Of a stretch of 64,000 bases of DNA, positions 24,433 to 36,607 are shown piece after piece. Source of the stretch: Neckera pumila (taxonomy: Eukaryota > Streptophyta > Bryopsida > Hypnales > Neckeraceae); NCBI GenBank assembly GCA_963969595.1, contig OZ018409.1, forward strand, positions 23,034,975 through 23,098,974. The letters run 5' to 3'. The translations under genes and the position numbers were made by a program. Numbering within the stretch: the first letter of the stretch is position 1; the number at the start of each line of letters is the position of its first letter. The notes under the pieces are model-generated. The model worked only from the letters and a program-made list of their open reading frames with translations, was not told the DNA's origin and did not search any database.

Positions 24433-25289
24433 AGAAGATAATAGCATTTGAAATTGGAAAAAAAATAAATTTTGAATAGTGGCCTTCAATTTCAGATGAC
24501 TTTGACGGCCATTTGTAGATTTTTTTTTGCACTACACACCATTAGGTTAAAAAAATTTATGTTGAAGATTTGAGTTGAAAGGTAGGAGTTAAAATTTTAG
24601 AATGTCAAAATTTGATTTTCACATATAAAAAAATTGTTAAGTAGAAGTAGGTCCAAAATTGAATGAATCACTAAATCTTTAGTAGCTCTTAGACGGACTT
24701 AAAACACCATGATTCCAACAGGGATTGTTCTTGCAAAAAAATTTAACCTTGTTAAAAAGAAAAAATTGAATTTTTTTGAAAATTTCATTCAGAAATGAAT
24801 TCTATAAGTTGTTTTTTGAAGAAGATGTTCAGATTGCCCGAAAAACAAGATTGTCCATAACTTTCTCATTGTGATTCCAAATAGAACGAACCAAAGCTTC
24901 AAATTTAGACAAAAATATGATCTTTGAGAGAAAAAAATGAGAAAAAAAAAATTCAATTTTTAAAAGTTTTTTTTTTCTTGCCTGACAAGTTGCTTTTTTG
25001 ACTTTGGATGGCATAACTTTTGCTCCCGGACATTGACTGAAAAAAATATATATATTTTTAGAAAGCTAATGTAATTTCCTATCTTCAAACCACATTCTAG
25101 TGTTTTTGTTTGAGTAATGTATTGCTTTGCGTGAATTCCAGGTTTGGGACTGTTGTACACGTAGGTCCCTCCAAATTTAAGCCAACACAATGACACCACT
25201 TGGTAGTCAAACTATTCGCCTAGAAAACAAACAAACAAACTGTAAATTCCCCCCAAAACGCTGATTTGGATTATCCATCTAGAAGGGAG

Positions 25290-25630
25290 CATGTAGAAAA
25301 AGTGGCGGTTTTGGGTGCTTCTACCTTACCTTCATACTTCAGTTCCCGGCTTCGTCCGGCCGGTTGTGACGTGCTCCACTAGTCCACTCCTTGAATTGCA
25401 GAAGCTTCTCTGGGGGCCGTGGTGGCGCCGCCATCTGGCTTCCTTGGAGCATACGCTTGCTGCAGGTGACTTTGTTGAGGTGACTGGCAACTTCCTCCAC
25501 TTCCCCAATTGCAGGCTGTCTGTGCCGGCACCATGGATTCTTCTCCTCCGTCATGAAATTTCGCTGCAAAAGGCCGGCAAACTCTTACTTAAAAGTAGAA
25601 CAAAATCAGCACATGATTTGTGGAGGTCAG
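25290..25630. other. GC-rich island, unrecognised
   Basis: Composition jumps to roughly 55% GC between AT-rich flanks. Open frames exist on both strands (plus about 25315-25638; minus about 25339-25569), but neither shows a domain I recognise and both may be chance. The left edge carries GGTTTTGGGTGCTTCTACCTTA, which equals the right end of the TAAGGTAG MITE family, so the island abuts a transposon end. It could be a captured gene fragment or a dead first exon. Confidence 0.35.
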
Positions 25631-25910
25631 TACACTAAAAAAAACTATATTTAGTGTTAGCAACACTATTTACGAACCATGACACTAAATATCATTAAGC
25701 TTACTAAAGTAAGTAACATTGAATGTAATTTCTAATACTAAATCTACTCTATGGTAAATCTGAAATCCGAAAATGTTTACATTTAGTGTTAGAACATATT
25801 AAAAAAATGAATTTGCAAAGGAAAAGATTGAAGACAAGGAAAAGGATTGGGTGGGGTAGGCTGGTAATTACACTAAATGCAATCCAACATTAAATATAGT
25901 TTTTAGTGTA
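25631..25910. mobile_element. MITE with TACACTAAAAA ends, copy 1
   Basis: The left end is TACACTAAAAAAAACTATA and the right end the inverted TATAGTTTTTAGTGTA. The interior repeats 'tttagtgttag' and closely matches 48294-48611 ('ctctatggtaaatctgaaatc', 'gtttacatttagtgttagaaca'). TA flanks fit a mariner-type target; the CACTA-like start leaves En/Spm possible. Confidence 0.8.
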
Positions 25911-26275
25911 TTGTAGAATAAGTGCTCTTCAGTTCAAGTCATGGAAGGAGAAATAAAAATCGTCAACTGTTGGACGGAATTGGAAAATGGACTAGATAAT
26001 GTTTGAGAGTTGGGAGGTTCGAAAGCATTATGGGACATAATGTCAAGTCTAATAGTTCATCACAAGCGTCCATATTTGTACTTTTCGCAAATCTAAGGGT
26101 GTAGAAAGAAAGACTGCATTATGAGTTATAACACTTTGTTGACTATCCAATGGGATGGTGACAAATCTGCCTTAAAAATCGGACTTGGCATTATGGTAAG
26201 GCCAGTAACACATCCATAAAACGATCTTTTCCTAGGTGAAGCCTGGTTCAATTGAGCGACTAGAGAAAACGTGAT
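25911..26275. other. intergenic, nothing recognised
   Basis: No features seen. Confidence 0.4.
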
Positions 26276-26780
26276 CACTGACACCCTATTCAGTCTTTCA
26301 TCCTCCCCTCAAGCGCTTCCATGTCATCATGCCATCTAGTTCATCGGACGAGGCTTCAGACTTGTTGGCAGCCTTCACTATAAGAAACCTATGTTTTAGG
26401 TGACAAGCCCTGATTTTTCTTGGCAGAATTTAGTAGACGTCCAGTGCAATAAAACCATGTTTTTATGTCAACTTTGATGTTATATTGAGCATTTTTATTG
26501 AGCATAGGTTTCTTGCATTGGATATCCATTAAAATTTGTCAAAAAAATCAGGACTTGTCACCTAAAACGTGGGTTTTTCATAGTGCTTAATCCCCCAGAA
26601 AAATCTCTCATCCACTGGAGAAGTTTGGAGCCACCCTACACTGACACCCCGGTCACTCTTTCATCCTCCCAAAGTGCTTCCACTTCATCATGCCATCTAG
26701 TTCATTAAACGAGGCTTTAGACTTGTCGGCAATTCTAGTCCCCTAGACAAATTTCTTATTCACCGGAGAAGTTTGGAGCC
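26276..26780. repeat. tandem duplication, about 143 bp, one copy holding a MITE
   Basis: Copy 1 (26276-26632) and copy 2 (26639-26780) share 'cactgacacc', 'ctttcatcctccc', 'catcatgccatctagttcat' and 'ggagaagtttggagcc'. Copy 1 is longer only because of the insertion at 26376-26585. Without it and one CTT the copies are 144 and 142 bp. Confidence 0.85.
26376..26585. mobile_element. CACTA (En/Spm)-type MITE with CTT target duplication
   Basis: The 210-bp element starts CACTATAAGAAACCTATG and ends with the inverted ...GGGTTTTTCATAGTG. Inverted arms run about 80 bp, including GTTTTAGGTGACAAG. CTT directly precedes and follows it (26373-26375, 26586-26588), the 3-bp duplication expected of CACTA elements. 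The second copy of the surrounding tandem repeat is the matching empty site. Confidence 0.9.
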
Positions 26781-26874
26781 CTGCAAGTGGCCTCAAACTT
26801 CTCCATCTCATCTGCTGAGCTGGCTACATTAGTTGGTGACCTTGTGATTTGAAGAAGTGGACAAACTTGACGTC

Positions 26875-28048
26875 TTAACCCCTAAAGGACCAACAGGTGT
26901 ATTTTTACAACATAGAAATTTTAGACAGGTATATGTGATTAGAGATTTGAATATTTGGGCTGAAATTTTAATAGAAGGTGGGGACAAGGAATATCTTTTA
27001 TATGCACAAAATTTCATGATATTTGAAAATATGAGTCAAAAGTTATTGCATCATATATAGTTTGTTTCTCAACTCGGGCAGTCTGGGCAGATAAAAAAAA
27101 AATCACTTTTTTTCAAAAATAAAAATTTGAAATCAATTTTTTAAATTTATATTTACATGGAAAGCTTTGAATCATTTCATTTTGATCAATGGGTCAAAAG
27201 TTATGAGGAGTTTTAATTTGTGGGGTATATATGGATTCTCTACTCTAAAATAAATTTTGAAGTTGTTTATTTTACTCAATTTTCAATATTTTTATAAAAA
27301 AATAAATATATAGGATGTAGAATGTTTGTGACAACATTACAACCATTAGGGGTTAGCATTTTTCAATTCCAAAACATAATTCTCAACAATGTAGTATTTT
27401 GAATCATTCTCTTCTTCTTTCTACTTATTATTTTTTTCCTATATGTTGTACAATTCCAAATGCTTCAAAAAAATTCAAGCATGTAGCCATCTTGCCTTGA
27501 AGAATGAATTCAAAGAAATACAACCATTTTGGAATTTTTTTCATAATGATCTGACTTTGTGAAGTGTAGTTGCTTGTCTTTTTGCAAGGCCAAAAAAAAG
27601 TTTTTTGCCATGTCAAACGCTAATATCTTGCAATCTGCACAGTGAAAAATTTTGAAATTTTTTCCACATCTTTATAAACCAAATTACTGAAAGATCCTAT
27701 GGTTACATGTGTCCAAAAGTGAATCATTACGGGACATTTGAGGCCTCTAGAAGACTGCAAGTTATCCTGCGTTTCTAGACTGCAGGAACGCAAGATAATT
27801 GTTGGCTGATGTGGCCATCACCGTGCCACATCATTTTGATAGAAAAAAAGAAAAAAAAATTAAAAAAAAAATTGACAACCCGTACCGGCTGTTCACGGAA
27901 TTGGAACAACATTGGGAACGGGCCTGAAACAATCTTCTAGAGGCTTCAAATGTCCTCTAATGTATTTCAAAAATTTGATACTTCTACTAGAAATGGCAGT
28001 TTTGGAGCATTTTTGGTTAGAACATAGTCAAGGAACTTGAAGGATTAA
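26875..28048. mobile_element. TTAA family element with nested MITE
   Basis: Bounded by TTAACCCCTAAAGGACC and GGAACTTGAAGGATTAA. Interior homologous to 41972-42888 and 49992-50920. It is interrupted by a MITE at 27726-27961; without it the length is about 938 bp. Non-coding. Confidence 0.85.
27726..27961. mobile_element. ATTAGG family MITE, copy 3
   Basis: TIRs of about 30 bp: ATTACGGGACATTTGAGGCC and complement of ...TGTCCTCTAAT. The shared inner hairpin appears as GATGTGG...CCACATC. Inserted in a TTAA family element. Confidence 0.8.
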
Positions 28049-28382
28049 CACTTCAGTGGATAAGGATGCTATTTTAGTTAATGACCCGCTTTGAAATGAT
28101 TTTGTCCAAGCATGTCACTTGAATTGGGGTCGGTTGGTGCAAGGGATGAATTTCCAATGAATTTTCAACAAAAGAAGAATGAAATCCGTAGTGAATGATT
28201 GGACAAAATTGCATGATTTTTGGAATATTGGACATTTAGCTATAATTTCAGAAAGCTCCTATTTTATTTCATAGGCAGTGGAGTATTCATACGGCATAAT
28301 TCTGTAATTAGGCCTTAATATATTCTAGAAGTGATTTCTTGTATTCAAATGGCAAGCAATTTGGGTTCAAAAGTGTCCGTCA

Positions 28383-29312
28383 TTAATCCCTAAAGCCCAA
28401 TGCCTTTTTTTTTTTTTGCCAAAAATCACCTAATACTGCCATTTTTATAGCAAAGATAAAAAAAATTGAAAAATGTTTTTCTTGCACATCTAATCATAGG
28501 GTATTACACCTAACTAGTATGAGAATGTGTAGAAAAAATTTCAAAATTTTTGACCACACAGATTGCAAGATATCTGTGTTTAAAGTAAAAAAAAATAAGT
28601 TTTTCAGCACATTGCGGGACTAGATTTTGTGACTTTGAACTTTTTTAACTTAAATTTTTTACACTATAGAGTTTTAAGCTTTAAATCTTTATATTGGAGA
28701 ATTGAGTTGAGAGTCTAGGGACAAAAATTCAAAAAAGCTTAATTTTCATTCTTTAGCAAATTGTTAAATAGAAGTAGGTATAAGATAGAATCATAGAAGG
28801 AAACTCTAAAATATTAATATCTTTTAGATGGAATCAAAATGCAAGAACCCCAATGGTGAAATTGTTCTATCAAGCAAACTAAACCATTTGGAGATTTTTT
28901 TTGAAAAATTGCAATAATTGCATTCCAAAATGAATCCTACAAGTTATTTTTTCAAGAAGATGCTCTAAGTGCCCAAAAATCAAGAGTGTCCATAACTTTC
29001 TAATAAAAAATCCAAATGAAATGAATCAAAGCTTTCCAGATAGAAAAAAATAAAATCTATAAGAAAAAAAAAAAATTTAAATTTAAATTTTTTGCAAATT
29101 TTTTTTGTTGCCCCCTCTCCCATGCTTTGAGCTTATTTGATAACAATTTTTGTTCTTGGGCACCGATTAAAAAAAATCACATTCCCACAAAGCTTAGCAA
29201 TTTTTCTATTTTCAAAAAAAATTTCAGAAAATCCCAAAAAAAATTCAACCCGTAAGTATCTGCCCCAAATCCCATTTGTCCTCCGAAGGAACAATGGGCC
29301 TTTAGGGGTTAA
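28383..29312. mobile_element. TTAA family element, 930 bp
   Basis: TTAATCCCTAAAGCCCAATG to CAATGGGCCTTTAGGGGTTAA. Full length, both TTAA flanks intact. The interior belongs to the subfamily of 34527-35444. Confidence 0.85.
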
Positions 29313-29562
29313 ATGAAAAGGGAATATTAAAAGTAGAACATCTATTACTACGTTTCATTTACCATGGCTTATAATTTTTCTTGCGTATTACATTGTCTTT
29401 TTTCTTTCATCCATCTCAAGGTTAAGTTTCATCTTTAGCAACTTTCCATTCTATTTGGACATTATGTAGAGACAACTATTTAACTTGTACATATAAATTC
29501 TTTAGTTCTACAATATACATATCAGACCATTTTATAAGGGCGATTTGAAGAGCTTGGCCACT

Positions 29563-30311
29563 TTAACCCCTAAATGCCCAAAGTCCCCTTGGAGGAAACC
29601 AAAAAAACACAAAAAAAGAATAATTTTATTTAATTTTAATTTTTTTTCTGAAAGATTATGTTTTTGTCTACATTTGAGGCTTTTATTCACTCTATTTGGA
29701 CTAATAAGGAGAAAGTTATGGACAATCTCGTTTTTGGGACAATCTTTGCATCTTCTTCAAAAAAAAAACTTATAGAATTTGTTTTTGAATGCAATATTCG
29801 AATTTTTCAATTTATTTTGATAAGATAAAGTTCGTTTGTAAGAAGAGTCTCACCGTTGGGATTATGATGTTTCAATTCTATCTTAGAGCTATTAACAATT
29901 TTGTGTTTTGTTCAATTTTAGACCTACCTCTACTTGACAATTTTTTATATGTGAAAATCAAGTTTTGATATGCTGAAATTCTGTTCTCCAATTATCAACT
30001 CAAATGCTCAACAAAAAATTTATAAATTTATGGTTTGTACTGCAAAAAAATTCCACAAATGGCACTCAAAGTCATCTGAAATTGCAGGCTAGCATTCAAA
30101 AAAACTTCTTTTTCCAACTTAACATCTTCCAATCCGTGTGGTCAAACTTCATGAAATTTTTACCACATGATTTGAGACAGTCATAATACAAGATCCTATT
30201 GTTAGAGCTTAAAAAAATATATTTTTTTTTGGTTTCTTGAGTGATTGCAGCAAAAATGGCAATTTTGAGTGGTTCCGGAGCCAAAAAATGCCTTGGGCAT
30301 TTAGGGGTTAA
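29563..30311. mobile_element. TTAA family element, 749 bp
   Basis: Well-preserved TIRs TTAACCCCTAAATGCCCAA and TTGGGCATTTAGGGGTTAA with TTAA on both sides. Shorter than the 930-bp form by internal loss. A 76-codon ORF from 29545 overlaps the left end and is not considered a gene. Confidence 0.85.
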
Positions 30312-31328
30312 GAACTTGTCATCTTATATAGATTACATGTTTGTGGAAAAGAATTGATTTCTAACCAAAAATGGAAACATTACATAATTTTGTTTACCAA
30401 TGAGGCAAAGGTTTTCTTTGCATCCTTGCATGAAAAGGAGAAAAGACAAGACCCATACAGTGAACAAAATTGTCTTATATGGCTCCTTATCCAACCCCAA
30501 TCCTTGAATTAATTGAAAGTCTCTTTCAAACATCTAAAAAGGCATAATTCCTTCCCAGCACATGGAGGACTGTTGCTTGGTTATACAATGTTATGTATGG
30601 ATTTAGTTTTTGTCATTTGAGAATTATCTTAAAACTTCTTTGAAAAAACATGTGTGTGGATTGACTTTTCAATCTGGATTTGATTCTAAAGTGAGAAAAC
30701 TTTTGAGGGAATATTTTGTTATGTGTACACCAATCAATGAATAAATGGAAGTTTTATCCTTTTGCATATTTCATTCATGCCCATGTATGTAATCCTGTAA
30801 ATAGTTTCATGACTCTAGTGATGATTACAGTTTGCAATGTCTAAAAGAATTGAAAAAGGAAAAAACTGATTTTTGCTCATTTTTGTGTCCTGGAAGAATT
30901 TGAACATATAAAAAATGTAATCTTATTTCAAGCCTTTATTGTGTAAATCTAAATATAGAGAGAAGGCAAGGTAGTTGTACCATAAGTCTTCCTTCTCTAA
31001 AATGTCTATTATTCATGTCCACTTGTTTTGTATTTGAAAGGACACATTGCGTGTTTATTGTAGAATCATTTAATCATAACATGCATTAGAAAATCATTGC
31101 TACATCTTTAATACTTTCATTGCAACAAAAAAAGACTAGTATTATAGATGGAGGGAGCAATAGTTGAAAGTGAGACAAGGATATTACAATCAACGATAGT
31201 ATGACATGTATATGTGACATTAAAACTTCATTTTAGAAGAAGTTATTATAAAGAACATTGAGTATATATAGATTGTAAGTCTCCATAATGGTAAAAGCAT
31301 TATGAAGTAGATTGTCCTAAAATTTGTC
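30312..31328. other. intergenic, nothing recognised
   Basis: AT-rich, no supported features. Confidence 0.4.
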
Positions 31329-31647
31329 TAAGGTAGAAATACCCAAATATATTAAAATAAGTAATTCGGCATAGTTGGAGTCACTTTTTTCAAGAAAAAA
31401 CATTTTTGTAGTATTAGAATTTTTGGATATGTCATGTAATTACTAAACTTTTTCAAATTGGAAGTCACCTAGACTATTGAAACCATCACATTGACTTGTC
31501 ATTAAATCAAAACCTATAAAATCAACTATCAAGCAATCACAATTAAATAAGGGAATGGTTTAATTGCGTTGTCTTTTGGAGTCACTTTCAAAAAAAGTTT
31601 ACTTGTCAAAAATGGGTCCATGCACTGTTTTGGGTGTTTTCACCTTA
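31329..31647. mobile_element. TAAGGTAG family MITE, copy 2
   Basis: Ends TAAGGTAGAAATACCCAAA and the inverted TTTGGGTGTTTTCACCTTA. The interior is an inverted homologue of much of 39585-40036 (for example 'acatttttgtagtattagaa', 'aaatgacaagtcaatgtga' as complement). Confidence 0.7.
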
Positions 31648-32525
31648 CTTTCTAATCTCGCCTAAAGAGATTGTCATAAGATTGCTTTGGTATTGTAGAA
31701 TGACCTACTTTCCATATACAAAAATCTATATACTTTGTGAAACTTGAATTGTTTTGGGAATTATTGTGGTATACTGTTTGGCATGTGCTAGAGCTACACT
31801 ATAATTAGATATGACCATGACAAGTTGAAGCTTGTGTTTCATAATTTTTAGGGAAACAAAATAAATAATGTACCATGCCTATACCAAGTTATAGGATGAC
31901 GGTGCCTAGATCTAGAATCTCATTGGTTGGTATGGTCAAATTTTGGATTTAGCAACTATTTGTGCAAATTATAAAAAGCAAGAATTGCATAAACATGTCC
32001 ATTTTTAAAATAAAAAATTAATATAGATTCAATGATTATATAGCTAGCATTTCAGTAGTTGAGTTCCATATTAATGCGTTTGTATTTGTATTGTATATAT
32101 TTCAATACCAAATTGTGATCAATGAAGGTGCCCCAAAAGGCAATGCATATTTCATATATTTTGAAGAAGATTGTTAGACTAATGCAACTATTTTTTCTTT
32201 TCTTTTGAGGTTGCTTCCAAAGACCACTAGAGTGCACATCTTCCACATTTGCCATTGTGCTACTTTGCATGGACAAACTTTGGCCATTGGGGCAATGAAA
32301 GCTATTGATAACTTTTTATTTTGGGCTTGCTTGCAAATCCCATCTTCTGTTTTTGAAAGCATATGGTCAATCTTAGATTTACCCATTTTCAACACTTGGA
32401 AAATTCATAGTGTATTAATACATTGTCCAAAATATGCATATTAAGAGCATCTAGAATCCTGTTTTGACTTCAAATAAGATTCAACAAAAATCAAGGCAAT
32501 TTAACAATGAGAATCATGCTGAAAT
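31648..32525. other. intergenic, nothing recognised
   Basis: Short ORFs near 32052-32444 on both strands have no domain features. Confidence 0.4.
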
Positions 32526-33518
32526 GGATCATTGCAAGAAACATTGATACTATTTTTTTGTCATAGGGGAAGTGCCGGTGTTTTCCTTTGCAGTAGCTTT
32601 TGAAGCATGACTTGTATGAACTTCAAACTTATAGGAAGTAGCTGTCTTGAATGTAAATATATTATGTATTTTATAAAAGTTAAAAAATCATTTTATATTT
32701 AAATTTAAATTTAAATTATTTACAATGTTTTGAGTTTTAGGGGGATTAGTACTATGGAGTATCCAAAATTAACCATCTAGAGCTGAAATTTTTATGGTCT
32801 TTTCCCTCAACAGGTGGACATGTATTTACCAAGAAGCATCTAAAAACATATTATTTTTATATCTTCTATGTTTGTGCAAATAGGGCTCCCTTACATGCAC
32901 ACTATGAATATTGAAGATTGTTTCAAAATCATTCTTTTGGTGAAATCTCATCAACATGAAGTCCTACCAACTTTTCAATTTTAGTTTTTTGTAAAATTGT
33001 ATTTTCTATTTTTTACAAAATTAAAACGTCAAAGTATCTATTTTCTTTAAAAGTGTCATTCTATTTGGTCCTGTATTTGGTGAAATAAATTTTTACCTCA
33101 AATTTTACCTACATTTTTTTAGGTCTGGCTTCCATCTTCCGCCTTCATTTTCAAAAAATGTATCATGTCCTCCAAAGTTTTTCGTTTGCAAAGCAAAGAA
33201 ATTGGGCTTTAATCTGGCTGAGGCTATCCTAGATAAGTCAAGAAAGCTATCGAAAGGCCCTAAAATTGCAGCCTCTTCCTTTGTCTCTACAGAGAAAAGG
33301 GTAGAGAATAAAATTTAGTTTCTTCTTTGGGCTTTCATGATCAAGAAGGAAGACAAAAATAAGAAATTTTGGTGATGTATTATTTTTAGTGTCATACTAA
33401 TTATTCTTATTTTTATTTTATTTTTCAATTTTTTTTCCAAAAGGTCATAGTACAAAGAATACTAACCAAAAACAAGCCATAGTGGAACACAATCAATATA
33501 CCATTCTTGCAATCATCC
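32526..33518. mobile_element. non-autonomous element with TTGCAAGAA ends, copy 1
   Basis: The ends GGATCATTGCAAGAAAC and CATTCTTGCAATCATCC are inverted. The interior is homologous to 42898-43624: 'ttttgaagca.aacttg.atgaa', 'ttttgagttttaggggg', 'agggctcccttgc(a)', 'tttttagtgtcatactaattat'. No ORF of note. Confidence 0.7.
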
Positions 33519-34526
33519 GAATGCTTATTTAGAAGATTTTAGGTGTAACTATTTTAACTCTTTATGTGTTGATCACCCCAAAAGTGGTCATAGCTCAAAT
33601 GCTATCAGTTTCAAAGACCAGATAGAATTTTAAATTATTTCCATATTTTAAAACTGAGGTACACCCTCCGGACATGAGAGCATTGAGTCAATTTTGTATA
33701 CATCTTTATTCAACAGTTTAAAAATTTATAGTTTATTCCTATAGTGTCTAAACTACCTTCCTAAGAGGTCAAAATCTATTTTCAATTACCAACCTAGACC
33801 ATATATCTTGCCAGTTGATGACAAACATTTGAAGGCACACAATGAGGTTATTTTATAGATTGATAGACACGTGTTTAACAACAGAGGAGCCAAGGGCACG
33901 ACAAACGCAGTTTATTTTTGAAAGAATTCAGTTTTTAAAATTTTTCCAAAAATAATTGTCCATGGGGTGTAGATTAGAAGCTTCAAAAATTACACTTTGG
34001 TTTCAATTCCATTTTAGAACTATTAATAATTTGTTTTTCTCTAGTTTGTACTTATTTACACTTGACATATTTTTAAAGAACAAAAATCAAGTTCCTTTTG
34101 AAATTAGTTTTTTTACATTTTAACCTAATTTTCTATCATGATTATTTAAACCTCAAAATTATATAGTGCAAAAATTTGAAGTTAAAATGCTTTGTCAAAC
34201 TTGAATACTAATACCTTACAATCTACCTATTCAATTTTTTTTTTTAATTCTACACATTCTCATACAAGTCTTAGAGTTGGATATACAACAAAAAATAGTT
34301 TTTTTCCATCTTAGCTCTTTGCACTAGAAAGAGTGGTTTTGAAGCATTTAGTGGTACTTGAGACATAGTTCCAAGTTTTCAAGGATTACCTTAATAGCAT
34401 TCTATTGTAGAGGACTCAAATGTCTAATGAATGGCGTTTTAGTTTCCTGTATAAATGAGGAATGCAACTTTCATCCCATTAGAGAATCATATTTTAGCTA
34501 ATGATCACAATGATGCGCTTGTCATT
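33519..34526. other. intergenic, probably decayed repeats
   Basis: Starts with 'ttttaggtgtaactattttaa', which resembles an end of the 20973-21268 MITE, and holds phrases also seen in TTAA elements near 34000-34330, but no full element could be bounded. Confidence 0.35.
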
Positions 34527-35444
34527 TTAACCCCTAAAAGCCCGTTGTCCCTTTGGGGGACAAATGCATTTTCGGGCAGGTACCTACAGGCTGAAATTTT
34601 CTCCTGATTTTTAGAAACTTTTTTGGGAGGTAGAAAAACTGATTAGCTTCATGGGAATATAATTTTTTTCACAACAGGTGCCCGGGAACAAAAGTTATGA
34701 ACAAATAAGCTCAAAATAGGGGATGGCGGGCAGCCAAAAAAATTTGCACTTTTTTTTTTTTTTTAAGTATTTTTTTTCTCATAGATTATGTTTTTCCCTA
34801 TCTAAAAAGCTTTGATTCATTTCATTTGGATTTGTTATGAGAAAGTTATGGACATTGTAATTTTTTGGGCAGTTAGAGCATCTTTTTGGAAAAAATAACT
34901 TGTAGGCTTCATTTTTGAATGAAATTTTTCAGCTTTTTCTTTTTGCATGATTAAGTTTACTTGCTAGAACAATCTAACCATTGGGATTAGTACATTTTAA
35001 TTCCATCTAAAATATATGAATGTTTTAGAGTTTCCTTCTATCTTGTACCTACTTGTACTTAATAATATTTTTAATAATGAAAATTAAGTTTTTTTGAATT
35101 TCTTTTTTTTGGGTAGATTGCCAACTCAATTCTCCACTATAAACATTCAAAGCTCAAAACTCTGTAGTGTAAAAATTTTAAGTTAAAAATGTTCAAAGTC
35201 AAAAAATCCAGTCCCACAATGTGTTGAAAAATTTGTTTTTTTCACTTTAAACATAGATATCTTCCAATCTGTGAGGTCAAAAATTCTGAAATTTCTTCCA
35301 CACATTCTCATACTAGGTAGGTGTAAGATCCTATGGTTAGATGTGCAAAAAAAACATTTTTAATTTCATTTCACTCTTTGCTAATAAAATAGCAGTTTTG
35401 GGTGTTTTTTGGCAGAAAATAGGCCTTGGGCCTTCAGGGGTTAA
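34527..35444. mobile_element. TTAA family element, 918 bp
   Basis: TTAACCCCTAAAAGCCCG to GGGCCTTCAGGGGTTAA, with TTAA on both sides. Full length and a good representative of its subfamily. Confidence 0.85.
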
Positions 35445-35576
35445 GGTTTAAAAAAGATACTCTAATGCCATTATCTTCCAACCTGGTTGAATTTATTTTC
35501 CTTATTAAAACAAACCATTTCACTATCCGTGAATTAGATATTGAATGACTTTATTTTCAAATAAAGTCTGGGCCCA

Positions 35577-36560
35577 AACTTCTTCACATTCACTATAGAT
35601 CAACCCCACCGACATCAACCCCTGATTTTATGGTTCAAAAAAATACTCTACCAATTATCTTCTACCCTTATTTTATCTTTCTTTCACAAAACCCCATCAT
35701 TTCACTCCTCTTAATCCTTAAAGGATGCAGGGGTGACCCTGGAAATCATCCTTTTTCATTACCGTGTGACATCATCTACATTAAAACATCCAAAAGTATC
35801 TATTGGAAGTCAAGCTTCTATAGAAGATCTCCCCTTTCCACAACAAATTTCGAGGATGAATGATTGCATTTCTATCCTATACAGTTTGATTCTCTGTCAT
35901 TCATTGGCCACAAAATGGCCTCTGCGTCGTTTAAGGGTTAAATCTAATGCCGACCCTCTTTTCAAGAAAACTCTAACGATCCAAACTTCTTCACATTCAC
36001 TGTAAATGTAACCATTTATGTAGATGCAAAGTGTACAACTATTCATCCCATCCTAGAATCACTTTTCAAGCTACAAACTAGTCACCATGATCCCCCCATT
36101 TCATAATTCAAAAAAATACTCTACCATTTATCTTCCACCCTTTTTAATGATTCTTTTCCAAAAACCACCATTTCACTCCTCCTAAATTTGATGCTGTTGA
36201 CCCCCTTTTCAAGAAAACTCTGACCCAAACTTCTTCACATCCACTGTAGATGTAACCAATAGGTGGATACAAAGCCGTCGACTCTGCAACTATTCATCCC
36301 ATCCTAGAACCATCTTTTCTAGCTCCTACTAACCAGTCACCGTGCTCCACCCACCCCCATTTGGCCACTTGGCCATTTGGCCTGATTTCATGGTAAAAAA
36401 AAAAAGAATTCTCTACCTCTTATCTTCCACCTTTAATTTCTTACATGTTTCCTTTTCAAAACCCAACCATGTCACTACTACTCCTGAATGTGATGCTGCT
36501 GACCCTCAGTCATTTTGACCCTCTTTTGGAGAAAAATGTGATGCCAACTTCTTCACATCA
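35577..36560 (+). repeat. degenerate tandem array, about 180-320 bp units
   Basis: The anchor AACTTCTTCACAT recurs at 35577, 35984, 36228 and 36546. Units also share 'actctacca.ttatcttc.accc', 'catttcactcctc', 'gaccctcttttcaagaaaactct' and 'caactattcatcccatcctaga'. The first unit is enlarged by a TTAA MITE. The array leads directly into an exon-like frame at 36608. Confidence 0.75.
35711..35941. mobile_element. TTAA-flanked MITE with paralogous empty site
   Basis: The element begins TTAATCCTTAAAGGATGCAG and ends CTGCGTCGTTTAAGGGTTAA. The host tandem unit reads 'cactcctc' TTAA [element] TTAA 'atctaatgc'. The next unit at about 36174-36195 reads 'cactcctc' CTAA 'atttgatgc' with no insert, so one TTAA-like tetranucleotide was duplicated on insertion. 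Confidence 0.85.
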
Positions 36561-36607
36561 TCATTGTTTACATGTGACGTCATTGTCTGTGTCTTCTTTA
36601 TTAGCAA

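Larger units (their letters stand above)
23771..25080. mobile_element. TTAA family element, right end lost, carrying nested MITEs
   Basis: The left end TTAACCCCTAAAGGCCCAAG is typical. The interior follows the subfamily of 28383-29312 but is split after 'tggattg' by a 482-bp MITE at 23951-24432. The conserved right TIR is not found, so the end coordinate is approximate. Confidence 0.7.
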
